Below, piece by piece: positions 8,650 through 16,305 of a DNA stretch of 64,000 nucleotides. Position numbers and translations under genes: made by a program. Positions within the stretch are counted from its first letter, which is position 1. Every line of letters starts with the position of its first letter. The notes below the pieces were generated by a model, which ran no database searches, was not told the DNA's origin, and worked only from the letters and a program-made list of their open reading frames with translations. The DNA comes from Capnocytophaga periodontitidis. Its GTDB lineage: Bacteria; Bacteroidota; Bacteroidia; Flavobacteriales; Flavobacteriaceae. The DNA is taken from positions 1 through 64,000 of the forward strand of contig NZ_JAEFDB010000007.1 in assembly GCF_016126015.1 (NCBI RefSeq), written 5' to 3'.

Positions 8650-8658
8650 ATATCTTTG
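8627..8658 (+). promoter_or_regulatory. promoter of ybbR-coaE (and perhaps act)
   Basis: TTTG, 20 bases, TATCTTTG. The -7 box ends 36 bases before the ybbR ATG. No other promoter is evident before the act genes, so this one may drive the whole run to 17.1 kb. Confidence 0.7.
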
Positions 8659-8694
8659 CCCTCATTATTAGGTTACTCGTAATTTATTGTTGCT

Positions 8695-9603
8695 ATGAAC
8701 CGCCGCAATCTCACTTTTATAATATGCCTCATCTTATCGGTTTTTATCTGGTCGTTAGTAAAACTTTCTAAAAATTTACTTAGGGAAGTATCTATCCCTG
8801 TGATAGTTATCAATCCTCCTACCAACGAGGTATTACTGCCTTCTGCCCCTAACTTCGTGAGAATTATAGTTGAAGGCAATGGCTTTTCTCTACTGAAATC
8901 CTACCGACAAAACCCTACCCTTACTGTAGATTTTACCGACCTACAAGAGGTAGGCGAACACTTTTATACACTTTCTAAAAACAGTAAAGACAAACTGAGC
9001 AATACTTATCTTGCAAACTTCAAAATACGCTCGGTAGTCTCCGATACACTACAACTGTATTTAGCTCCTAAACACACTAAAAAAATCCCCGTAGTGGTAC
9101 ATCTAAACGTGGAATACCCTAAGGAATACCAACTTACAGAATTAAGGCTCTCTCCTGATTCGGTAGTGGCTTCGGGTAGCCAAAAAGTAATAGACACACT
9201 CTCTCAGGTTGTTTTTCACTATCATAGCAAACGCCCTATAAAGGATAATTTTAGTGAGACTTACACGCTTAAAAGCACCCCTTTGGTACATTTCAACGCT
9301 CATAAAATAGCGATGCAGGCCTTTGTAGATAAGGTAAGCGAACAAGAGTTGCGAGTACCCGTGAAAGTGATGGGCGTATCAAAAAACAGTCAAGTAAAAG
9401 TTTTTCCCGATGAGGTAAGCGTGCTCTGTACGGGGGAATTAAACCTACTTAAAACACTCACTCCTAACGATATAGAAGTAACTGCTGATATGTGCGAGGC
9501 TAACGCAGGGCATATTCCACTACAAATCAGCACTCATAAACGACGGATAAAGGTGGTACTAATGAACGAAACAACGGTTGATTTTCTCATACGCAAAGAA
9601 TGA
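8695..9603 (+). CDS. YbbR-domain (CdaR-like) protein
   Basis: A 302-residue protein with an N-terminal membrane anchor (about residues 7-23) followed by repeated YbbR-like beta domains. Phrases such as VIVINPPTNEVLLPSAPNFV and KKIPVVVHLNVEYPKEYQLT are typical, with alternating strand and turn. In Firmicutes the YbbR protein CdaR controls the c-di-AMP synthase CdaA. In Flavobacteriia the gene usually stands beside coaE, as here, and no cdaA is in the window. The stop overlaps the coaE start (ATGA), so translation is coupled. The domain is secure; the partner is unknown. Confidence 0.82.
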   Translation: MNRRNLTFIICLILSVFIWSLVKLSKNLLREVSIPVIVINPPTNEVLLPSAPNFVRIIVEGNGFSLLKSYRQNPTLTVDFTDLQEVGEHFYTLSKNSKDKLSNTYLANFKIRSVVSDTLQLYLAPKHTKKIPVVVHLNVEYPKEYQLTELRLSPDSVVASGSQKVIDTLSQVVFHYHSKRPIKDNFSETYTLKSTPLVHFNAHKIAMQAFVDKVSEQELRVPVKVMGVSKNSQVKVFPDEVSVLCTGELNLLKTLTPNDIEVTADMCEANAGHIPLQISTHKRRIKVVLMNETTVDFLIRKE

Positions 9604-10184
9604 TGGTAGTAGGACTTACAGGAGGTATTGGCAGTGGCAAGAGCACGATAGCCAAAGCATTTGCTGCCTTAGGCATCGCGGTATTCAATTCAGATGAACA
9701 AGCTAAAGTGCTCATCGCTAACAATGCGCAGGTAAAGAAACGCATTATCGCTGCTTTTGGTGAGGAGGCTTACCACAATGGAGAATATAACCGCGCTTAT
9801 ATCGCCCAGATTGTGTTCAACAATTCTGAGAAATTGGCGATACTCAACGGCATTGTACATCCTGCTCTTGCAAAATATTTTAAACAGTGGACAAAGAAGC
9901 AAACTTCACCTTATGTACTGAAAGAAGCCGCTATCCTCTTTGAAAGTGGAAGTTATAAGGATTGTGATTATATCATCACGGTTACAGCACCTGAGGAGGT
10001 GCGCATTGCCCGCGTAATGGCGCGCGACCATTGCACCGAAGCCCAAGTGCGAGCGCGTATAGCACAACAATGGAGTGATGCCCAGCGCATTGCCCTTTCA
10101 AATGCAGTGATTGAGAACATCGATTTGGAAAGTGCCAAAGAACAAGTAAAGAGGATACATTTTCAACTTTGCCAAAGTTTGTAA
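9600..10184 (+). CDS. coaE: dephospho-CoA kinase
   Basis: A 194-residue P-loop kinase catalysing the last step of coenzyme A synthesis, ATP-dependent phosphorylation of the 3'-hydroxyl of dephospho-CoA. Walker A is GGIGSGKST (from about residue 8). FNSDEQAK gives the substrate Asp, VHPAL is the family motif, and VMARDHCTEAQVRARIAQQW is the lid. The length is normal. It begins inside the ybbR stop codon and is followed after about 30 bp by actA, separated by a 7-bp repeat array. Confidence 0.95.
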   Translation: MMVVGLTGGIGSGKSTIAKAFAALGIAVFNSDEQAKVLIANNAQVKKRIIAAFGEEAYHNGEYNRAYIAQIVFNNSEKLAILNGIVHPALAKYFKQWTKKQTSPYVLKEAAILFESGSYKDCDYIITVTAPEEVRIARVMARDHCTEAQVRARIAQQWSDAQRIALSNAVIENIDLESAKEQVKRIHFQLCQSL

Positions 10185-10200
10185 CGCAACGGCATTATTT

Positions 10201-10230
10201 GTCAATTGTCAATTATGAATTATCAATTGA
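10201..10230. repeat. heptamer array containing the actA start
   Basis: Four 7-mers of the type GTCAATT/ATGAATT. The actA ATG lies inside, and the array encodes the first five residues of ActA (MNYQL). Confidence 0.8.
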
Positions 10231-10916
10231 AAAAGATTATCATTATATCAACCCTTATTATTGCCTTTTTAGGCATTACTTACGCTCTTTACGCCTTTCT
10301 GATGCAGATAGGGGTAGACGAGGGCTATGAACCTATACAACCTATTCACTTCTCTCATAAAATTCACGCAGGTGATAACCAAATCGATTGTAAATATTGC
10401 CATTCAGGGGCGCGGACTTCGGCAGTAACAGGCGTGCCCTCACTGAATGTGTGTATGGGCTGCCATAATACCATTTCGGAATATGAGGGTGAGGAGGATC
10501 TCGCCAATGGTTACACTAAAGAATTTTACACCAAAGAAATCAAGAAATTATACGAAGCAGTAGGCTGGGACGAGCAGAAATTTCGCTATACGGGCACTCC
10601 TAAAGGGGTGCAGTGGGTGCGCATTCACAAACTCCCCGACTTTACTTATTTCAATCACAGTCAGCACGTAGCAGTGGGTGGATTGGAATGTCAGAAATGT
10701 CACGGCGAAGTACAACAAATGGAGGTGGTACACCAGCACGCGCCTCTTACGATGGGGTGGTGTATAGAGTGCCACCGTCAAATGCCTGTGAATGCTAACA
10801 ACCCTTATTATCAGCACTATGAAGAAGTGCACAAGGCTTTGGCTAAAAAGCTAAATGTTAGCAAACTAACAGTTGCCGAAATGGGAGGCTTAGAATGTGC
10901 TAAATGCCACTATTGA
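10215..10916 (+). CDS. actA: alternative complex III subunit ActA, pentaheme cytochrome c
   Basis: A 233-residue membrane-anchored cytochrome with one N-terminal helix (about residues 6-28) and five CxxCH heme sites: CKYCH, CMGCH, CQKCH, CIECH and CAKCH, the last ending two residues from the C-terminus. In alternative complex III it passes electrons from the Fe-S subunit ActB to the soluble or oxidase acceptor on the periplasmic side. The ATG at 10215 was preferred to an upstream TTG. It is the first gene of actA-B-CD-E-F. The size agrees with the roughly 27-kDa pentaheme ActA known from Rhodothermus. Confidence 0.9.
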   Translation: MNYQLKKIIIISTLIIAFLGITYALYAFLMQIGVDEGYEPIQPIHFSHKIHAGDNQIDCKYCHSGARTSAVTGVPSLNVCMGCHNTISEYEGEEDLANGYTKEFYTKEIKKLYEAVGWDEQKFRYTGTPKGVQWVRIHKLPDFTYFNHSQHVAVGGLECQKCHGEVQQMEVVHQHAPLTMGWCIECHRQMPVNANNPYYQHYEEVHKALAKKLNVSKLTVAEMGGLECAKCHY

Positions 10917-10917
10917 T

Positions 10918-10952
10918 AATTACGAATGACGAGTTACGAATGACGAATGAGA
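10918..10952. repeat. heptamer array at the actA-actB junction
   Basis: Five 7-mers of the type AATTACG/AATGACG. Both candidate actB starts (10904 and 10940) put part of the array into the ActB N-terminus. Confidence 0.8.
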
Positions 10953-13849
10953 ATATACATAATATATCAACATCACGGCGGGATTTCCTAAAATTCTTAG
11001 GTTTTTCTACAGCGGTGGCTGCCTTGGCAGGTTGCGAAGGTGCTGTACATAAAACGATTCCGTATGTAATACAGCCTGAAAGCATTGTAGCAGGTGAAGC
11101 CAATTACTATGCTACTTGTATCGCCGATGGTTTTGACTTTGCCAGCGTACTGGTGAAAACTCGCGAAGGACGACCCATTGCTGTATTGCGCAACCCCGAA
11201 GCCAAAGCAGGAGGGGCAGTGAATGCAAGGATATTGGCATCGGTATTGAGTTTGTATGATGAGCATAGAAACCCCTCCCCTACTCTCTCTCAAGGAGGGG
11301 AATTGTGGCAACAGCTGGATACTAAAGCCATTACAGCCTTAGAGAAAGCAAAAGCTGAAGGGAAACAAATAGTGATGCTCAGTCAAACACTCGCAAGTCC
11401 GTCGAGTTATGCTCTTGTAGAACTATTAAAAGAAAAATACCCTACCTTTAAGCTCGTTGAATACGATACCATATCAGAAGAGGCTATTCTCAACGCTTTT
11501 GAAAAACGTTGTGGACTGCGCGCGATGCCCGATTACAATTTCAGCAAGGCAAAGCTCATCGTTTCCTTTGATGCCGATTTCTTGGGTGATTGGAATGGCG
11601 GAGGCTATGAAGCAGGCTATGCGCAAGGGCGTATCCCCAGCAAAGCAAACGGAATGTCGCGCCATATTCAGTTAGAAGCCAACCTCAGCCTTACAGGCGC
11701 TAATGCCGATGAACGTATCGCACTCACTCCTGACCAAGTGAAAAAAGCATTAGCTTACTGTTTCCAATACCTAAAAGGTTTTGAGGAGAATGAACAATTT
11801 CATTTCCCAAACTCTATTATAGAAAAAGAGGAGAATAAAGTTACTATTGAGGACAAAATAAAGAAAATAGCTTCCGAACTCAAAAAAGCGGGTAGCAAAG
11901 CCTTAGTAGTAACAGGTATTGATAGCGTTGAAGCTCAATTAATCGCTTTTGCTATCAATGAACATCTCCAAAGTGAAGCTTTCTCGCCTCAAACTCCCGT
12001 GCTTACCCGTAAAGGTAATGTTAAAGCTCTACAACAGCTACTCACCGATATGAACGAAGGCAAGGTAGGCGTTCTCTTTATCAACAATCTCAACCCCTTA
12101 TACAGTTTGCCTAACGCCGAAGTGTTTGCCACAGGCTTGAAGAAAGTACCTTTTTCAGTATCCTTTGCGATGCGCGCTGATGAAACTGCCCAGCAAACGA
12201 CCCTTTGGGCGCCTCAACCTCATTATTTAGAGTCGTGGGGCGATGTAGAATTTAAATACGGGCACTACGGACTGATGCAACCTTGTATACGTCCGCTTTT
12301 CAACACCCGCCAATGGCAAGACTGCTTTTTGCAATGGATAGGACACAAGGAGAGCTATTACGATTTTATCAAAGCTCATTGGGAAGTCCATATCTTAAAA
12401 GGATTTTCTTGGGAACAAGCCTTACACAATGGCACATTTGTAAAAGAAGATATAAAATCTTTTGAGTTGCCGAAAGAAGAAAAAATTCCTTCACTGAGGA
12501 AACCGCCTATGACCCTCACACGTGAGGAAACTTTAAGGCTAATAGGCACAGTACTTCCCAGAGAATTAGTAGAAACACCTTTTGAACTCACCCTCTATAC
12601 CAGCACCGCTTTGGGAGACGGACAGCAAGCTAACAATCCTTGGCTACAAGAACTCCCCGACCCTATCCACCGCACTACGTGGGATAACTTCCTCACGATG
12701 CACCCCATCGATGCCCAACGTCTAAGTATTGAGAATTGGCATACTGCCGACGGTGCTTTGGACGGACATCAGGCGAAAATCAGCGCTAATGGTAAAACTA
12801 TTGTTGCTCCCGTACTCATCACCCCTGCGCAAGCACAAGGCAGTGTAGGGCTTGCCTTAGGTTATGGGCGCAAGGCAGGCATACAAACCGAAATGCAAGT
12901 GGGCGTCAATGCCTTTGTGCTTTATAAAGACCATTGTAAAAACCAAGGCGTACAGATAGAAAAAGCAGACGGCACACACGAATTTGCCTGCTTGCAACTG
13001 CAAAATGAATTAGTAGGGCGTAAAAATATCCTCAAAGAGATTTCTTTAGAGACTTTTTTAAGCGAATCCGCTGAAGTGTGGAACCCCAAACGCTTTACAA
13101 CAAAGAAAGACCCTACTACCCCACATCACTTTAAACTCTCTATCGACCTAAATGCGTGCACGGGTTGTGCGGCTTGTGTGATTGCTTGCCACGCCGAGAA
13201 CAATGTGCCCGTAGTAGGCAAAGACGAAGTGCGCCGCTCGCGCGATATGCATTGGTTGCGCATCGACCGTTATGAATCAAGAGAAAACGAACAAAGGTGC
13301 GTAGGCTTTCAGCCCGTGATGTGTCAGCATTGTAATAATGCCCCTTGTGAGACTGTTTGCCCCGTAGTAGCCACCGCTCACGGACAGCAAGGGCAAAACC
13401 AAATGGCTTACAACCGCTGTGTAGGTACGCGTTATTGCGCTAATAACTGCCCTTACAAAGTACGCCGATTCAACTGGTTTCAGTATAGTGAAAACAAGCA
13501 GTTCAACTACAATATGAACAACGAAATAGGGCGTATGGTGCTCAACCCCGATGTAACGGTACGTTCGCGAGGGGTAATGGAAAAGTGTTCCCTCTGTATC
13601 CAGAACACCCAAGCGGTAATACTGAAAGCCAAAAGAGAAGGTCGTGCCGTTGCCCCAGGAGAGTTCAATAATGTAGTAGCTTGTGCAGCTGCTTGTAATA
13701 CAGGAGCTATGGTATTTGGCGATGCTAACGAAGAAGGAAGCAAAATCGCCCAGCTAAGTGCCAGCGATCGTATGTATCAGCTTTTAGCAGAGCTGGGGAC
13801 AGACCCTAATGTGGTGTATCAAGTGAAAATAGTGAATCGTGAAAAGTGA
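10940..13849 (+). CDS. actB: alternative complex III subunit ActB, molybdopterin-like/Fe-S fusion
   Basis: A 969-residue protein with a twin-arginine-type N-terminus (STSRRDFLKFLGFSTAVAAL), a long domain homologous to molybdopterin oxidoreductases (about 40-730), and a C-terminal ferredoxin-like part. Cysteine clusters CTGCAACVIACH, CQHCNNAPCETVCP, CVGTRYCANNCPYK and CSLC...CAAACN would bind four Fe-S clusters. In the complex it relays electrons from the quinol-oxidising membrane subunits to ActA. The upstream ATG at 10904 is an alternative start. As I recall, relatives carry a longer leader before the SRRDFL motif; here that region is repeat DNA. A hairpin-forming insert lies in frame near residue 115. 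Confidence 0.9.
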   Translation: MTNENIHNISTSRRDFLKFLGFSTAVAALAGCEGAVHKTIPYVIQPESIVAGEANYYATCIADGFDFASVLVKTREGRPIAVLRNPEAKAGGAVNARILASVLSLYDEHRNPSPTLSQGGELWQQLDTKAITALEKAKAEGKQIVMLSQTLASPSSYALVELLKEKYPTFKLVEYDTISEEAILNAFEKRCGLRAMPDYNFSKAKLIVSFDADFLGDWNGGGYEAGYAQGRIPSKANGMSRHIQLEANLSLTGANADERIALTPDQVKKALAYCFQYLKGFEENEQFHFPNSIIEKEENKVTIEDKIKKIASELKKAGSKALVVTGIDSVEAQLIAFAINEHLQSEAFSPQTPVLTRKGNVKALQQLLTDMNEGKVGVLFINNLNPLYSLPNAEVFATGLKKVPFSVSFAMRADETAQQTTLWAPQPHYLESWGDVEFKYGHYGLMQPCIRPLFNTRQWQDCFLQWIGHKESYYDFIKAHWEVHILKGFSWEQALHNGTFVKEDIKSFELPKEEKIPSLRKPPMTLTREETLRLIGTVLPRELVETPFELTLYTSTALGDGQQANNPWLQELPDPIHRTTWDNFLTMHPIDAQRLSIENWHTADGALDGHQAKISANGKTIVAPVLITPAQAQGSVGLALGYGRKAGIQTEMQVGVNAFVLYKDHCKNQGVQIEKADGTHEFACLQLQNELVGRKNILKEISLETFLSESAEVWNPKRFTTKKDPTTPHHFKLSIDLNACTGCAACVIACHAENNVPVVGKDEVRRSRDMHWLRIDRYESRENEQRCVGFQPVMCQHCNNAPCETVCPVVATAHGQQGQNQMAYNRCVGTRYCANNCPYKVRRFNWFQYSENKQFNYNMNNEIGRMVLNPDVTVRSRGVMEKCSLCIQNTQAVILKAKREGRAVAPGEFNNVVACAAACNTGAMVFGDANEEGSKIAQLSASDRMYQLLAELGTDPNVVYQVKIVNREK
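11272..11300. repeat. small hairpin element inside actB
   Basis: CCCCTCC and GGAGGGG arms enclose a 15-nt loop, in frame, encoding the low-complexity stretch NPSPTLSQGG. It looks like a dispersed palindromic repeat inserted into the gene rather than ancestral coding sequence. Confidence 0.55.
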
Positions 13850-13865
13850 AAAATCAAAAGTAAAT
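13821..13865. repeat. heptamer array at the actB-actC junction
   Basis: About six degenerate 7-mers (AATAGTG, AATCGTG, AAAAGTG and similar). They encode the ActB C-terminus KIVNREK, provide its stop and run into the actC ATG. Confidence 0.75.
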
Positions 13866-15666
13866 GGTAAATAAATCCTATCATACCATCAGTGAAGATA
13901 TAGCGCGCCCCATCGAAGGTCGTGCTTCGCGTGCGTGGTGGATTGCCTTTGGCATTACCTTTCTTGCAACCCTCTGGGGGGTGTGGGCAATATGGGTAAC
14001 CTTGCGCGACGGCATAGGCGCGTGGGGGCTCAACAAAAGCGTAGGCTGGGCGTGGGACATCACCAACTTTGTGTGGTGGATAGGTATCGGGCACGCGGGG
14101 ACACTCATCTCGGCAGTATTGTTGCTCTTTCGCCAACAGTGGCGAGTGGCTATCAATCGCTCGGCTGAAGCAATGACTATTTTCGCTGTGCTACAAGCGA
14201 GTATCTTCCCAATACTGCATTTAGGCAGACCGTGGTTGCTACATTTCAACTTGCCTATTCCTAACCAATACGGCTCGTTGTGGGACAATTTCAACTCGCC
14301 TTTGCTATGGGATGTTTTTGCTATTGCTACCTACTTTTCGGTATCCTTAGTGTTTTGGTGGGTAAGCTTACTCCCCGATTTTGCGATGCTCCGCGACCAT
14401 GCTCTCAAGCCTTTTCAGAAGAAGATTTACAGCTTGCTGAGTTTTGGGTGGAGTGGTCGTGCCAAAGATTGGCAACGTATGGAAGAAACAATGCTTTTAT
14501 TAGCTGGTATTGCCACTCCGTTAGTAATTTCGGTGCATACTATCGTCTCTTTTGATTTTGCTACTTCGGTAGTCTCTGGTTGGCACACTACTATCTTCCC
14601 GCCCTACTTTGTAGCAGGAGCTATCTTTTCGGGTTTCGCAATGGTGAGCCTGCTACTAATTATCTTGCGCAAAGTATGTAAGTTAGAAGCCTATATCACC
14701 CTCAAACACATCGAGTTGATGAATACCGTGATGTTAGTGGCTGGTAGTATTGTAGCGGTTGCTTACCTCACCGAGTTTTTTATGGCAATGCGCTCTCACT
14801 CAGAATTTGAACAATACGTATTTCGCAATCGTGCTACAGGTGCTTACGCGTGGGCATTCTGGACGATGATTATTTGTAATATAGTCCTCCCTCAACTCTT
14901 ATGGTTCAAAAAGTTACGACGTAGTATCACTTTCTCTGTATGTGTTGCTTTGGTGGTATGTGTAGGGATGTGGTTTGAGCGCTTTGTGATTATCGTTACC
15001 TCACTACACCGCGGTTATCTGCCGTCGTCGTGGACGATGTTCAGTCCTACGTGGGTGGATATAGGGATATTTGTAGGCACTTTGGGATTCTTCTTTTTGT
15101 TGTTTTTATTATATGCAAGGAGTTTCCCGATGATTGCACAAGCAGAAGTGAAAGGTGTCAGCGGACAGGTGTCAGGGGACAGATGTCAGGGGACAGATGT
15201 TAGCGGGCAGGAGTCTCTTAACTCTTATCTCTTAACTCTTACCTCGCCTGAAGAACTTTTAGATAAAATAAAAGAATTAAAATCAGAAGGCAAGGAAATT
15301 CAAGAAGTATATACGCCTTTCTATGTACACGGTTTAGACGAAGCCTTGGGGCTTAAGCGCACTCGCTTAGGCAAAGCTACTTTTCTATACGGACTCATAG
15401 GCTTGTTTTTCGGGTGTTGGCTTACCTATTTCACAATGATAAAAGACTGGCCAATGGATATTGGTGGAAAGCCTAATGCCACTTTCTGGCAAAACCTCCC
15501 CGCTTTTGTACCCATAATATTCGAGTTGGTTGTATATTTTGCAGCGCATCTATTGGTGATTAGTTTCTTTATCAAAAGTAGGTTATATCCATTCAAAAAA
15601 GCTGAAAATCCTATAAAGAGAAGTAGTGATGATAAATTTGTAATTCAGGTAAGAGATAACAATTAA
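13864..15666 (+). CDS. actC: ActC-ActD fusion of alternative complex III
   Basis: A 600-residue protein joining two usually separate subunits. Residues 1 to about 430 are ActC, an NrfD-like ten-helix quinol-binding subunit (NFVWWIGIGHAGTLISAVLL, then LHLGRPWLLHFN, ending SFPMIAQAEVK). Residues about 455-590 are ActD (DUF3341) with EIQEVYTPFYVHGLDEALGL and DWPMDIGGKPN and two membrane helices. Between them is a linker of about 25 residues encoded by a 7-bp tandem array. ActD lacks the first dozen or so residues expected of a free subunit. No internal stop or frameshift was seen. ActC should form part of the quinol site; ActD is an accessory membrane subunit. Confidence 0.9.
   Translation: MVNKSYHTISEDIARPIEGRASRAWWIAFGITFLATLWGVWAIWVTLRDGIGAWGLNKSVGWAWDITNFVWWIGIGHAGTLISAVLLLFRQQWRVAINRSAEAMTIFAVLQASIFPILHLGRPWLLHFNLPIPNQYGSLWDNFNSPLLWDVFAIATYFSVSLVFWWVSLLPDFAMLRDHALKPFQKKIYSLLSFGWSGRAKDWQRMEETMLLLAGIATPLVISVHTIVSFDFATSVVSGWHTTIFPPYFVAGAIFSGFAMVSLLLIILRKVCKLEAYITLKHIELMNTVMLVAGSIVAVAYLTEFFMAMRSHSEFEQYVFRNRATGAYAWAFWTMIICNIVLPQLLWFKKLRRSITFSVCVALVVCVGMWFERFVIIVTSLHRGYLPSSWTMFSPTWVDIGIFVGTLGFFFLLFLLYARSFPMIAQAEVKGVSGQVSGDRCQGTDVSGQESLNSYLLTLTSPEELLDKIKELKSEGKEIQEVYTPFYVHGLDEALGLKRTRLGKATFLYGLIGLFFGCWLTYFTMIKDWPMDIGGKPNATFWQNLPAFVPIIFELVVYFAAHLLVISFFIKSRLYPFKKAENPIKRSSDDKFVIQVRDNN
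15153..15245. repeat. heptamer array forming the ActC-ActD linker
   Basis: Two arrays in tandem. 15153-15212 alternates AGGTGTC with AGGGGAC. 15213-15245 is the reverse complement of the GTAAGAG-type repeat (AACTCTT units). All of it is translated in frame. Confidence 0.85.
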
Positions 15667-15702
15667 CAATCAACAATTAAGAAATAACAATTAACAAATA
15701 AT
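15647..15702. repeat. heptamer array at the actD-actE junction
   Basis: Eight 7-mers (AGGTAAG, AGATAAC, AATTAAC and variants). They encode the QVRDNN tail and TAA stop of ActCD and reach the ATG at 15701. Confidence 0.85.
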
Positions 15703-16291
15703 GGGATATGTTGATATTCATATAATATATATATTTTGTCGCTACACTTTGACAAAGTTTAAGACTTTGTCAAAGTCTCTAATGTATGTATTACTAATGC
15801 TATTGGTAGTTGGTTGCAGGAACAAACAAGAGCGCAACATTGAGTTTATGCCCGATATGTATGAGAGTCCTGCTTATAAAACTTATGAAGTCGCACCGCT
15901 CTCTCCTCCTGAGCACACTGTAAAAAGAGGTGAGTTGCCCTATAGCTACCCTAATACTATTGAAGGGTATGAGCAAGCCAAAGCTCAATTGCACAACCCT
16001 TTAGCAACTGATACCCTACAGCAAACTCAAAACCTCACCAATGGCAAAGAACTTTACGCCATCTATTGCGGGCTCTGTCACGGTGAGAAAGGCAACGGCA
16101 AAGGAGTTTTAGTGCAAAGGGAGAAATTTTTTGGAGTGCCTAATTATAAAAATAGAGATTTTACGGAGGGGAGTATCTATCACGTAATTTACTACGGACG
16201 CAATGCAATGCCCGCCTTTGCTACTCAACTCAGTGAGAAAGAACGCTGGCAAGTAACAATGTACGTAGAACAGATAACAGGTAACAAGTAA
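15701..16291 (+). CDS. actE: alternative complex III subunit ActE, monoheme cytochrome c lipoprotein
   Basis: Up to 196 residues, with a lipobox VVGC giving a lipid-anchored cytochrome c. One heme site (CGLCH, in LYAIYCGLCHGEKGNGKG) and a distal methionine in YYGRNAMPAFATQL fit a class I cytochrome. It is the mobile-type heme subunit of the complex on the periplasmic side. The start is uncertain: ATG 15701, TTG 15749 and ATG 15782 all keep the lipobox. The last has no positive n-region, which favours an upstream one. Upstream codons cover two small palindromes. The C-terminus QITGNK is encoded by a heptamer array. Confidence 0.88.
   Translation: MGYVDIHIIYIFCRYTLTKFKTLSKSLMYVLLMLLVVGCRNKQERNIEFMPDMYESPAYKTYEVAPLSPPEHTVKRGELPYSYPNTIEGYEQAKAQLHNPLATDTLQQTQNLTNGKELYAIYCGLCHGEKGNGKGVLVQREKFFGVPNYKNRDFTEGSIYHVIYYGRNAMPAFATQLSEKERWQVTMYVEQITGNK
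15746..15777. repeat. pair of ACTTTG-N-CAAAGT palindromes
   Basis: Two 13-bp palindromes with a one-base centre (A, then T) lie 5 bp apart at the 5' end of actE. Similar units occur at 38520-38567 and 61836-61868. Confidence 0.7.
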
Positions 16292-16305
16292 CAGGTAAAG
16301 GTATG
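16271..16305. repeat. heptamer array at the actE-actF junction
   Basis: Five 7-mers (CAGATAA, CAGGTAA, CAAGTAA and variants). They encode the last six residues and stop of ActE and run up to the actF ATG. Confidence 0.85.

Noticed and set aside
13864-15666. The actC-actD junction as a pseudogene or frameshift
   Set aside because: The frame is continuous, both halves keep their conserved motifs, and the linker is simple repeat DNA; read-level confirmation would still be useful.
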